Shown here: positions 9,567 to 20,443 of the stretch, one piece after another
Position numbering within the stretch: the stretch's first letter is position 1
Layout: every line of letters begins with the position of its first letter
NCBI RefSeq assembly: GCF_025698545.1
Contig: NC_068569.1
Span: forward strand, 1,054,001 to 1,118,000
Direction of reading: 5' to 3'
Length of the DNA: 64,000 bases
Source of the DNA: Gossypium raimondii
Taxonomy: Eukaryota > Streptophyta > Magnoliopsida > Malvales > Malvaceae
Program-made: the position numbers and the translations under genes
Notes under the pieces: model-generated
Database searches by the model: none
What the model was told of the DNA's origin: nothing
What the model saw: the letters and a program-made list of their open reading frames with translations, nothing else

Positions 9567-10128
9567 GTCATCCTCCTGAGCCACACAAGCCTCGTCCATG
9601 ACACCACACTGCATATCCAATACAATGTGAACCTTAGCTTGGTACTTGAGCGACTCTTTCACCAGTTTCGTGTTATTTATGTAATAAATTGATAGAAACT
9701 ATTTCTACTAAAATAATTTAATAAAATAAAGTAGCATGTTTGATATATTTTCTAGGTTATGGAGGATAAGACTTATATATATTAAAGAGACACTACCTTT
9801 CGTTGTAGGCATATAATGAACATTTGAAGAATATAATGAAATCAATTGAAAGATAAATGATAATATAATGCATTAACATTAAGAGAATTATCTAAAAATA
9901 AAAAGTGAACATTAACATAATAAAATGAAATAAATTAAAATAAGAAAACATGAATGTAGATGAGACTTGTGTATGGAAGGAAATAAGATAAATTGCCAAA
10001 ATTAACTTAAGTGTAGTGAAAAAGAAAATGTCAACATATTGTCACTGTTAGAATCAAAACCACTAGTTTCAATCTGAAGTTAGCAATGGATAGATATAAA
10101 TAAAATCAACTTTTATATCAATACTATT
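9567..10128. other. 3' flank of the long His/Pro-rich gene
   Basis: It holds the frameshifted remains of the original C-terminus (to about 9602), then gtaataaatt (9680), an AATAAA-like poly(A) signal also seen after the second copy. Homology to the second copy runs to about 9770. After that the sequence is AT-rich with no gene. Confidence 0.55.
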
Positions 10129-11188
10129 TGTCGAAACCATTTTTTTTACAAGGGGTCGATTTTGATTTTGAAAACAAAAACAAACATGAGAGTCGCCACC
10201 AATCCTTTTTGATGAGGTGGGATCGGGTCACCTCGAAAAATGATTATTTTTTAATGAACGGTTTGATTTATTAAAACAACGATTTCGGTTTACAGAATTC
10301 AGAATAAACAGATTCAAGAGTCGGTTACGTACGAGGAAGGATTAGCACCCACGAAACGCCCAAAATTGATACCTAATTGATTAATTAGTGTCTTAGTGTC
10401 GAAAATTGAAAACTTTGAAGAGATTTAAAATATGATCCTTTGTTAAATTTGCTTAATTGAATTTTTTTTTAGAAAATGGCAGATTTCACGTTAATTGAAA
10501 AAAAGAATTATGTCCCGTAAGTTAGTACACAATATCTTAAATCACCAAAATGAGAATAAACACCGAAAGTTTTATTATTTTAAAGGATATGCGATATCTT
10601 AATTTTAAAAAAAAAGAATCATATTTCGTAAGTTAGAACACGATCTTTTATTAATTCCCGAGATGATTAAAAAATTTATGTTAAAAAAGGGTTCGTGTAT
10701 TCGGATTTATCGAGAAAATCGAAACCCCGTAAGTTAGGAAAAAACTTTTTGAATTCAGAAATACGAAATATTGCTTATTTAGAACAACATTTTTAATGTA
10801 TCAAGTAAAATGTAACACGATTTTGTAGTAAAATGTGAAATAAATTACGGTGCTAATATACATAACAGAATAACAAAAAATACATTAATGTGAACAACAA
10901 TATAAAGAACGAAAATAAAATAAAATAAACAAACCAAAAATAAAAAGACAAATAATAAGGATAACGAACTAAAATTTAAAACTAAAGACTTAATATTATA
11001 TAAATAAATAACATAGTTTAGTGTCTGCCGTTTTTGGCACGTTTCTTTGTCTGCCATTTTTTGGCACGTTTCTTTATTGTTCTGATTCAAGGTTTCTAGT
11101 TGGTTCTTGGGGCAGTTTTTTGGGGTGTTTTACTGGGGGATTCTCGCTCAATTTTGTTTTGTTTTGATTGGTAGAGTGGGGTGGTTTA

Positions 11189-12338
11189 ATGGAGGATGCG
11201 TTGGATAACTTGAGGCTACTGGATGATGAGGAGGAAGCGTTCCAAGGGGATGAAGAAGCGGCGGGTGGAGTTCATCAACTCTGTTTGGTGGGTCGATGCC
11301 TTACGGATAGTGTTGTTCACTTTCCCTCATTACATAATACGATGGCGGATCTCTGGCATCCTATAGGGGGCTTTGTATAACGGAGTTAGGGGAGAAACGA
11401 TATCTCTTTCAATTTTTTCATGAGGTTGATCTTGAAAGGGTTCATACCGGTATACCGTGGTTTTTTAATAACCATTTACTCATATTACAAAAAGTTCCAG
11501 TTGGGGTAAATCCAGCAGCGATGAAGTTGAATCATTCGGAGTTTTGGATACAGGTTCACGAGTTGCCTCCGGGGCTGATGAGTGTGGCAATGGCAAAACA
11601 ATTTGGGGATTTTTGCGGTAAGTTTGTTGAGTATGATTCGTCCATTCCGTCTATGGGGGTCGAAATTATTTGCGTATTCGTGTTAGCTTAAATGTTGCTG
11701 TGCCGTTGAAGCGTAAAAAGAAAGTTCTGGTAGGGAAGTCTATGGTTGTTTATACTCGATTCAAGTATGAAAAGCTAAGTTTGTTTTGCTTTATTTGTGG
11801 TAAGTTAGGGCACGGGGAGAGCTACTGCCCTTGCCGACTAACTATTGATTCATCTAAAATAGTTTTTGGATGGGATTTTTCATTACGTGCGGAGGCTAGG
11901 CGTAGGAGTATGGTGATGAGTAGGTGGCTGCGGACAGTAGATGGGTCACCATGCCATGATGAAAATTTGGCAGGTGTCAAAGATGGTAATTTGGCTAATA
12001 TGGGGAAAGATTTGGGCCTTCATTCTAGGGGTTTTGGTAGGAATTTGAATTCTAAAATTAATCCTAATTTAATTCCTTTGGGATCTGTTCAAATTCAAGG
12101 TGTTGGTACATTGGCTAAGGGGCGTGATGGGAAATTTGATGGTATGAGCTCTGATGGGGTCGATTATGGGCCTATGGAGTTGGCGTTGGTTGAGGAAAAT
12201 GACCCACTTACGGTTATGGAGGGTAAAAAATGGCAGAGAGTCGTGGAGAGTTCACATGTTTGTATGGACACTAATGAGGGATCAGGTTTAATGAATGTTT
12301 CGGCTAGCTCTGATGGCCAGAGCAGCCGGGCCCGATAA
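11189..12338 (+). pseudogene. LINE ORF1 (DUF4283 plus CCHC knuckle), frameshifted
   Basis: The frame starts MEDALDNLRLLDDEEEA at 11189. It breaks near 11375 and again near 11660, and continues in other frames through ELGEKRYLFQFFHEVDLERV, FWIQVHELPPGLMS and RIRVSLNVAVPLKRKKK. It reaches the zinc knuckle CFICGKLGHGESYC and ends at the TAA at 12336-12338. DUF4283 followed by a single CCHC knuckle is the usual RNA-binding ORF1 layout of plant L1-type LINEs. At least two frameshifts make it non-functional. Confidence 0.8.
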
Positions 12339-13075
12339 AAGTGCTAAGCTGGAATGTTCGTGGTTTGGGGAGATCACGAACAGTTAAAAGGCTCAAGAAT
12401 AAGTTAAGAGCTATTAATCCCCGCATTTTGTTTCTTATGGAGACAAAATTGAGTTCGAAAAAAATAGAATTAGTCAGGCTAAAGTGCGGTTTTGAGAATG
12501 GAATTGATGTTGGTGCCATAGGTGCAAGAGGGGGGTTGTCGTTGGGTTGGAAAGGAAATGCATTGGTTCAACTTAAAAGTTTTTCTTCTTATCACATTGA
12601 TGTTGAAGTCCATGATAATGAGTGTGGGGATACCTGGAGGTTAACGGGGTTTTATGGAAATCCGGATGAAAGGTGTAGGGCAGTCTCGTGGGATTTGCTG
12701 CGCCAGCTGAATCATGGTCAGGTCATTCCTTGGGTGGTTTTGGGAGATTTCAATGAGATTACGAGCTCTTTTGAGAAGAAGGGTGGCCGGCTCCGATCTG
12801 ATAGTCAAATGAGGGATTTTCGCAGGGCTCTCGAAGACTGTAACCTTAATGATTTAGGTTTTGTTGGTCGTTGGTTTACATGGGAACGAGACCGGTTTGC
12901 TTCAACAATTATAAGAGAACGTCTGGATCGTGGGGTATCATCTTTGAGTTGGGTAAATCTATTTCCTGGGTATCGCCTTGAACATTTGAGTCATTCGTTT
13001 TCTGATCACTGCCCCCTACTTTTGGATACGTTGGGAATGGCATGGAATAATCAAAATGGCTCTGCAATGGCGTTT
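12336..13075 (+). pseudogene. LINE ORF2 5' part: apurinic endonuclease domain only
   Basis: The endonuclease/exonuclease/phosphatase fold is clear: LSWNVRGLGRSRT, MET in FLMETKLSS, GDFNEI after WVVL, and FSDHCPLLL near the end. The frame is open from 12341, but its first codons read ATA AAA GTG where the other LINE in the window has an ATG, so the start codon seems lost. The ORF1 stop overlaps the ORF2 start position. The reverse transcriptase and RNase H parts are absent. Confidence 0.85.
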
Positions 13076-14507
13076 CATTTAAGAATAATAATATTAATAA
13101 TAATGACGATGATATTAATAAAAATAATAAAAATAATCTAAAATTTTAAAATTATATAAGAGGATATAAATAAATAGATGATAAAATAAAATAAATGTTT
13201 ATAAAAAAATTTAGGTACATAAATATAAGAGAAATATAATAATAATAGTAATAATAATGCAAAATTAATTAATTTAATAATATAATAATAACAAGTAAAT
13301 AAATAAATAATATAAAATAATAATAGTAATAATAATATTAAATTAATTGATTTAATAATAAAATAGCAAAAATAACAAAAACAAATGGGCCAAATTGAAC
13401 TTTAAAACAGAAGTTTGGGGCAAATCAGAAATAAATAAGACGGAAAAGGACCAATTTGAACGCGCGAATAACAAGAAGGGACCAAAGGAGAAATAATCCC
13501 CACCCTCCAAAACGCACAGCTTCGAGGTGGACCAAATTGAAAGCAGAAACAAATTATAGGGCAAAATTAAAAAATAGAAGAAACTTGATTGCAAACAATT
13601 AAAAAGCGGAAGGGTTAAAAGCGCAGTTAGCCCTTTTATTCAAAAAAGCGGATCCTAGTAGCAGGTCGGGTTGGCGCGCGGGTCAGACACAAAACGATGA
13701 CGTTTTGGTGCCTGAGAGGCCTGCCCAAAACGGCGTCGTTTTAGAAACCTATTTAAGTCAGTTGACAAAAATCATTTCGCCCTTTGTTCAGAAAAAAAAA
13801 ACCTTAAAACTCTATCCCCCTCTCTGGTTTTCTCTGGGCACTGCCCAGTATCCGGCGAATGGAGCCGCCGTGGCGCCATCGTGTAAGGTGGTCGGAGGCC
13901 CCCAGGTTAGTTTCCGTCCTTTTTTTCTCTCTTTTTTATATTATATATATGTATAGTTTTTTAAATAAAAGGAAAATAATTTTTTTTGAATAGGAGCAGT
14001 TTCGAAACTGGAAAAATAAAGAAAAAAATGACCTTCTCACGCTTCCCTTTGGTTTTTTTTTCTTCGATCTGCTTTGCTGCTTGTTGTTCTTATGCTTGAA
14101 TTTGTTTTTGTATTTTACAAAAAAAAAAAAAAAACCCCCGAAGAAAAAGATTACAATCGGTTCAAAATGGCTTTATAGCCGATTTTTACACATTTTTTAG
14201 TCTATTTTGCATGCTGTCACTTCTTGCTTTTAATCTTTGTAGGTGCAAATGCGCGGTGCAAGTGGAGGGCGGTGCTGCAGTGGCGGTGGCAGGGCTGACA
14301 GGGGCTAGGTGCGGCGGCAGCAGGCTTGGGTTTCAGTTTTTTGCTGACACTGAGTTTAGTTTTGGGCCAATCGGGCCGCCTATGGTTTTAGAGTTTTGGT
14401 TTGGGCCGTTTGGGCATGTTGTAAATGGACTGGACTTTACTAATTGTTTTATTTTATTTTATTTTTGGGTTGTTTGTTTAGGGCCCGGGCAATTTGGGCT
14501 GATAACA

Positions 14508-16074
14508 CGATTTTTCTATCAATTCATTAAAATTTTAAATTTTGCACTATCATCATTAATTTATTATTTTGAAATTTCAAAAATAGTTTGTAATCGTTGT
14601 AAAGAGGATCAAACAACAAAAGAAACCTTAAATTCCAAGAAACACTATAACAGTTGAGGAGAACAGAAGTTCAAAGCGAAAGGAAAAAGCATCATACCTC
14701 TGAATTAATTTATGAAGTCAACATATTAGCTTAGAATAATGAACAATTAAACACATTACAAACGAAAACCATAAAAATACAAAAATAATTAGCAACCGGC
14801 AGCCCAGCCCATTATAGCCAGCCTCTGTCACACTTAGCCCATCCTATCTGTTAACTTTTACATCGAAATGGCCCGACTTGTGTTTCATCCAAACTTCTAT
14901 CAATTGAGAAAATTTTGGGATAATTTCTATAGAAATTCTTACAAAATTTCAGCCAATGTTTGTTAGTATTAGTAAAAATAATAAACTCTTCTAAACTCTT
15001 AGATGTTGATGGCCTAATTCGAGTAAATTTTAACTTGTACGGTTATAGCTGTCCAAAAAAATTATTTTAAAGTTTAATTAATTGAAATGAAAATAAAAAC
15101 AAGATTCACAGGATGCTACTAGGCAACTATTTAAAGTAGTAAAATTCATTTGAAGTCGATTGAGTCTTAACTTGATTGGTATTGGTGTTAGTGCAGGAAA
15201 ATGTAGGTTTAAGTGTGCTAAAACTCATTATCCTTCTATTTAAGGGTTAAAGATGGACTATAGATAATTTTAGACATTATATAAAAAAAGTAAATATATT
15301 AAAAACTTATAATAAATCTAATATTAAAAAAAAAACCTCATTTGAAACAGTTTAGTCGCTAATGTTATTCTACTGGGCTAAGAATATGAATGAGTTATAT
15401 AATTAGTAAACTTACTATACTTTTTAAATTTTAAAATTCACTCTTAATTACAATAATTATTGTTAAATTCATTAATTACAATGTCGTATATTTCTATAAC
15501 TATTATATTTTAATGACTATTGTTCGTCAAGATTGAAATTTCAAATATTAAAAAAAAATATAAGAGCTAAAAATAATTAAATTAGAGTCGATTGAGTCTT
15601 AATTTGTTGGCATTGACCTTGTTACCAATATATAGATTTGAGTTTGAGCGCGTTGAAGCGTGTTTATTCCCTTATTTAAAGGTTGAGAAAAGGGTTATGT
15701 ATAGTTATAAACATCTTCTAAAAAATAATTTAGAATTTTTTTTACAATGACACATATGAACAAATAAAACTAAAATTAATAATTAAATTATAGGGAGATT
15801 AAAACATTTTCCTGTCACCCTTTTTTTTTTATAGCAGCAGTTGATGAAGATAATGTTATACTGAAAGGTGTCATCAAAGCATTGCATCGTACATACAACC
15901 AAAAAAACAAATGACTTTCTGCTGTTTACATTTTTGACCATCCAGGGAACTCCATGAATGTTTTTTTGGTGAAAACCTACCACCACCGGCAAATCAAACT
16001 TGGCTTTGACTTGTAGTTAAAAAGCGAAGTCCTTCATGGTTAAAGGGGTGGGGGGGGGGGGGGGCACTTACAAG
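14508..16074. other. Upstream region of the short His/Pro-rich gene (duplicated block B)
   Basis: From about 14795 it matches the upstream region of the long copy (from about 7545). It then holds an AT-rich stretch of roughly 700 bp with no counterpart recognised in the other copy. From about 15860 it matches again near the gene (shared ttcatggttaa, gtgaaaacct). A run of 15 G lies at 16050-16064. No other gene is seen. Confidence 0.6.
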
Positions 16075-16080
16075 TATAAA
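16075..16080 (+). promoter_or_regulatory. TATA-like box of the short His/Pro-rich gene
   Basis: TATAAA is followed by TTCACAA, conserved with 8815-8820 of the duplicate. It lies 11 bp after the G15 run and 70 bp before the ATG. Confidence 0.5.
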
Positions 16081-16144
16081 TTCACAACTTCCCTTGTAAC
16101 ACAATCTAGCTAGCTACAAGGGAAATTTGAAAAGAAGAGAAAAA

Positions 16145-16351
16145 ATGCATAATCCACCACCACCAGACCCCCACCATCCTCATCATCCCCACCACCCACA
16201 TCCGCAACCCCATGCTCCGCCTCCAGGTCCGCCACATGCTGATCATCCTCCTCCAGGCCATGCTCCTCCTCCTGGACCAGGCCCCCATGCGCCACCGCCA
16301 GGACCAGGTGGTCCAGGTCATCATCCCGAGCCACACAAGCCTCGTCCATGA
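16145..16351 (+). CDS. His/Pro-rich small protein, short copy
   Basis: ATG at 16145, stop TGA at 16349-16351, 68 aa. It starts MHNPPPPDPHHPHHPHHPHP and then has a single repeat unit with HAPPPGPGPHAPPPGPG before the C-terminus EPHKPRP. The encoded protein has no signal peptide. The gene is the homologue of 8880-9566 with matching leader, TATA box and 3' flank. It probably represents the ancestral layout, because its C-terminal sequence is in frame. No known domain is recognised. A very low-complexity protein could be structural or metal-binding, but nothing in the sequence decides this. Confidence 0.6.
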   Translation: MHNPPPPDPHHPHHPHHPHPQPHAPPPGPPHADHPPPGHAPPPGPGPHAPPPGPGGPGHHPEPHKPRP

Positions 16352-18170
16352 TCCTTATACCGTGTATCCAATATTATGTAAGCTTAGGCTGGGTACCGTA
16401 CTTATAAAACTCTATCACCTACTTGGTGTTAGGCTTTATGTAATAAATTAAGAAAACCTATTTCTACTATAATAATGATAAAGTAGCACGTTTGATGTAA
16501 TTTCTACGTTATGGAGGCCATGGCTTAGATGGGCACTGGGCACTTTTATTTTTGCTTAATTTGTCATGAGCATGAGGATTAGTTTGTCTTAAATTGCTCT
16601 TTTTCTTTTACTGGTATGGCTGATTATCAATTTTATTTCTTTTGTGTTTAAACAAAATACCACCTGGACATCAAATAATTGTGATTAAAGGTGAAGATAT
16701 GACCAACGAGCCCATTTGGGTTTACGTTCGTAATTGGGCTTGGCTTATTTATTACTAATAGATCGGCTCTTGTATCCACTAATACAAGTTGGGATTCGGC
16801 TTAATCTTTTAAGTAATTAAAAAATTTTCCTTCTTTTTCTAACATATATACATATAAATATTTAAAAAAAATCGTATGAATTTTTAGAATTTACATGCTA
16901 ATTGAAAATATGATAAAGTATAGTAAAAAATAATTTAAAATAGATCACTATACTTATAAAATAAGAAAATGTTGAAAACTGTGCATCAAACAGTTAAACA
17001 AATATTGTAAGAAGATAATAGTTAATGTGCATCTCAATTTTATATATTTATTTAATGCATCAAAAGAATATTAAAATATAAAGGTATGGAACAACAAATG
17101 CTGTCTATGAAAGTGCAAGTTTTTTTGGTTCTTTTTCCTTCTATCTTTTTTCTGTATGTTCGGTTTTGTTTTTAGGCCAAGTGCCAAATAAGTGAATGTT
17201 AAACTTACAAAGAAATAACCAAAGAAACACGGTGCGCCTAATTGTATTCTATTTTTGAATGTTCATATTGCCGTCTAATAATACGGGTTTTTTTATTCTT
17301 GAAAACAAATAAAATGTATATTTTCTATGAATCAATGGAATTGGACCGTCATCACTCTGATAACAAAACACACCATATACAATTTTATTTAAAAATTCAC
17401 CAATTAAAATGTTTTATTATTTTAAGATTCTTTTGTAATTTTAAAATTACAACTTTAAATAAAAATTATTTTTAATGATTTACTAACATTGTCTCGTGTA
17501 TAAAATTACTAACTCGTTATCTTTTAACGTTCAAGTTGGTAGACAAAATGTTTTAAGGAAATCAAATTTTTCAATAAAAGAGTTTAAATTATTAAGAAAA
17601 CACTTTTTTGACCATTAAAGTTGTACTAATTCATGCTTAATTATCCATCAGTAAAATAGGGCAGTTGGTAATTTTTTTATTGACACAGAATTCAATTCTT
17701 GCTAGATATAATTCATAACTTGACTTTAAATATAACAATGATTCTTAATTAAAATTTTAAAAAAATGATATAAAAATCAATATTACTAACACGCAAGAAA
17801 TGCCTTATGGACAACTTGCCACAAGTACAGGCCAACAAAACAGATTCCTTGTCATTTTCAACCTTACGTAATTTATTTATGGTCAATATTTTTAACTAAT
17901 TAATTTGGAAATAGCTTTTACTTTCTTTCTTTTTCTTTTATTCTTTTTAACTTTTTCCTTCAGATTGCTTCAAATAAAAGGAAGAGAAAAGCATATTAAA
18001 TCTTGCAAAAGAAAGAAAGAGGTTTCATAGAATTAAGCTACTCTTTAGAGTCACATATGTTTTGAGGCTCAAATTGTTGCACCCAATCAAATTAAACATA
18101 GTATTAGTATCTGATTTTATGTAATCATAGCTAAAGATTGTTGAAAAAAATAAATATCATAGCTTAAGAT
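16352..18170. other. Intergenic, AT-rich
   Basis: The first 180 bp are the 3' flank shared with the long His/Pro-rich gene, including gtaataaatt. The remainder is AT-rich with short chance ORFs only. Nothing is recognised. Confidence 0.5.
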
Positions 18171-18729
18171 TAGAGGTGTACATGAGTTGGGCCAGGTTCA
18201 ACTAAAAATTTAGGTCCGTTTGTTAGGCTTGGGCCTGACCCAGCCCGTCTATATTAATTTTTATATCATTTTAAAATATATATAATACATCAAAAATACT
18301 AAAAACATCAAAATAAATATTTCCTAACAAATTAAAAATAAATTTTAAAAAATATGTATACTGATAGATGCAACTTAACAAGCAAATGCCTCTAAAATAA
18401 TAACAAAATTAACAATAAAATAAGTTTTATACAATATTCAAATAATAATAACAAAATAGCAGCAACATAATAGTAAAATGGTCGCAAAATAGAGAGAAAA
18501 CAACAAGAAATTAATATTGAAAAAAAAGGATTTTTTTTGTCCTTTAGTGAATTCGGGCCGGGCCTGGCCGTAGCCAAAAATGCCTTACCTAAGGCCCGAC
18601 CCATTTTTTAAACGGGCTTTATATTTTTGTCCAAGTCTATTTTTCGAGCCTATATTTTAACCCAAACCCTCTCACTTTTTGAGTGGGCCTTCGTGCAGGG
18701 CCGGGTGGCCCGACCCATGAGCAGGCCTA
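18171..18729. mobile_element. hAT-like MITE, 559 bp
   Basis: The left end TAGAGGTGTACATGAGTTGG and the reverse complement of the right end, TAGGCCTGCTCATGGGTCGG, are imperfect terminal inverted repeats. The target-site duplication is a perfect CTTAAGAT (18163-18170 and 18730-18737). An 8-bp duplication and TAG termini fit hAT elements. GC-rich ends (gggccgggcctggcc) flank an AT-rich core without coding capacity. Confidence 0.8.
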
Positions 18730-18737
18730 CTTAAGAT

Positions 18738-20443
18738 TAATGCATGTTATTAATTCACTTAATTAATACATTATTTTTCAATAATTGTTTTAAATACATT
18801 TGAATTATGGGAAGAGGCTTTAAAGATATTGTATCATATAATTTAATTTAATTAAAAAATAATAGTAAGAGTCAAATTGATAAAAAAATATAAATGTTGA
18901 GTGATAAATTTAATATAGCATTAGTAACATTTAAAAGTCTAATGAGCATTAATTTAATTGACATAATTACAATTGCAACAATTAAGTAATGTGTAATTGA
19001 CAAAAATATTATTATTAAAGGTCGCTTTGACATTATATCATGTATTAAGAAAAACTTTAAAATTAAGTGAACCTTAATTTAGTTGTAAGTAAAATCTATT
19101 TTTTAAATCAAACCTGACGCGGATAAATGAGAAAAGAGATGGACCCTAACACATAATTTTGTCATGAGCTCCTACTAAAATATTGTCATTCAAAATCTCC
19201 AATCGAAGATCCGAACGGTGATCAAATTACCGATACAGTTGAAGGCGATGCGGGTGATGAACGGCAGCATAGAAAGAACAAAGAAGATGAAAGGCGGTGG
19301 ATAAGATTGATACCGTAGCGAGAAAGAAAAGTGGAGGAAGCAATATTGTGGGGTCAGCTTTTGGTTAATTTAATTTCCATTGTTGGTAATAAGATTCTTG
19401 AGATTTAAGAATACAGAAAAGCCAAGTATGATGGGCTAAGAAAAGAACCTACCTTTTGGTTAGTGACCATTCCTACAAAGACAACTATCTCCATAGTCCA
19501 TACCAAACATTGAACCTTTTAACATAAAATATACTCAAACCAGATTTTTTTCTTTTAATCTCCCAAGATATTCTCTTTTTCTTTATTTAGTTTTTGTATC
19601 ACTCCCTTTATGGGAAAAAAAAGCCAATTAAAGAGAAAATCCAACGTCATTTTCTTTGCATCATCGTCATCTTTTCCCTATCTTATTCCCTGTCTTGTAA
19701 TTAAACACTTGGGATCATCGTTGCCTAAAAAAACTTCATTTTCAATTTTATTTTTGTCATAATTCTACCACCACTAAAATTAAACAAATCCCTTGATTTA
19801 ACATGTTCACTTTGTTTATGATCATCATTAATTTTGCATTAAAAAACAATCTCACGTTTATATCTTTTTCCTGGAACTTCTTCTTCTTCCACTTTCCTAG
19901 CAAACACGCATGAATTTCATAGTAAGAAAAGAAAATAAATTAACATTTAACATCATATTATATTTAAGTTCAAGATGGACTTGCAGAATATATATTATAT
20001 TTAAGTGGAGAAAATAGGGTGAGACAGGTCAATATTAGAGGGAGGACATTTCCTGTGCCGTTGATGGTGATGGCAACATTTGAAAAGGAGAAAAGGGTTT
20101 ATGGGAAAACGAAAGCGTTAAGAAAAAACACAACCATTTGCAACGGAACTGATTTTCAGCCACGCTTTCATAAGAAAAATCTGGAATTCTTATTTCAGTC
20201 ACATTATAATTATTATATTATAATAATAATTACGAAGAAGGTGTTTTTATTTTTATTTTTTAAAAGAAAGAAAGTGGCAACCAATCCAATTATATACTCT
20301 CAACGAATCTTCTCAGTTCTCCCCACTCCATAATTTTCTTTTGATTCTCACTTCCTTTTCTCTATTTGTGTCTAGTTTTCCTCCTGTTACTTTGGATACG
20401 CTTACCATTTCTTTTCCTTTCCTTTATTATCATCAATAGTACC
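18738..20443. other. Intergenic and PP2C upstream region
   Basis: AT-rich with no recognisable gene. The last few hundred bases are the promoter and 5' untranslated region of the phosphatase gene, with CT-rich stretches at 20310-20430. Confidence 0.5.

Larger units (their letters stand above)
11015..13075 (+). mobile_element. LINE fragment with intact 5' part and missing 3' part
   Basis: It starts with two tandem copies of a unit reading gtctgccgtttttggcacg, similar to the repeated 5' leader of the other LINE at 33860-33918. ORF1 and the endonuclease part of ORF2 follow. The sequence stops abruptly near 13075, before reverse transcriptase, and runs into AT-rich LTR sequence. LINEs are usually truncated at the 5' end, so losing the 3' part points to a later deletion or a rearrangement. 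Confidence 0.72.
10129..14507 (+). mobile_element. Probable solo LTR of a large gypsy/LARD-type element, with a nested LINE
   Basis: The sequence opens TGTCGAAACCATTTTTTT and ends GGGCTGATAACA, with near-matching 5-bp flanks (CTATT at 10124-10128, CGATT at 14508-14512). The block gagtcgccaccaatc to ggtcacctcg at 10190-10235 and the phrase ggaaggattagcaccc are of a kind common in plant LTRs. A promoter-like part with aaacggcgtcgttt and ctatttaag lies at 13728-13755. Without the LINE it would be about 2.3 kb. No internal retroviral-type genes or second LTR are seen, so a solo LTR is the best reading. The imperfect target repeat leaves room for doubt. Confidence 0.5.

Noticed and set aside
14211..14657. 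148-codon frame at the end of the putative solo LTR
   Set aside because: It lies across the LTR end, has no domain, and is Gly/Phe-rich because of base composition.
20019..20333. 104-codon frame upstream of the PP2C gene
   Set aside because: It has no ATG at the given start, Lys/Phe-rich low-complexity content, and lies in the PP2C promoter.
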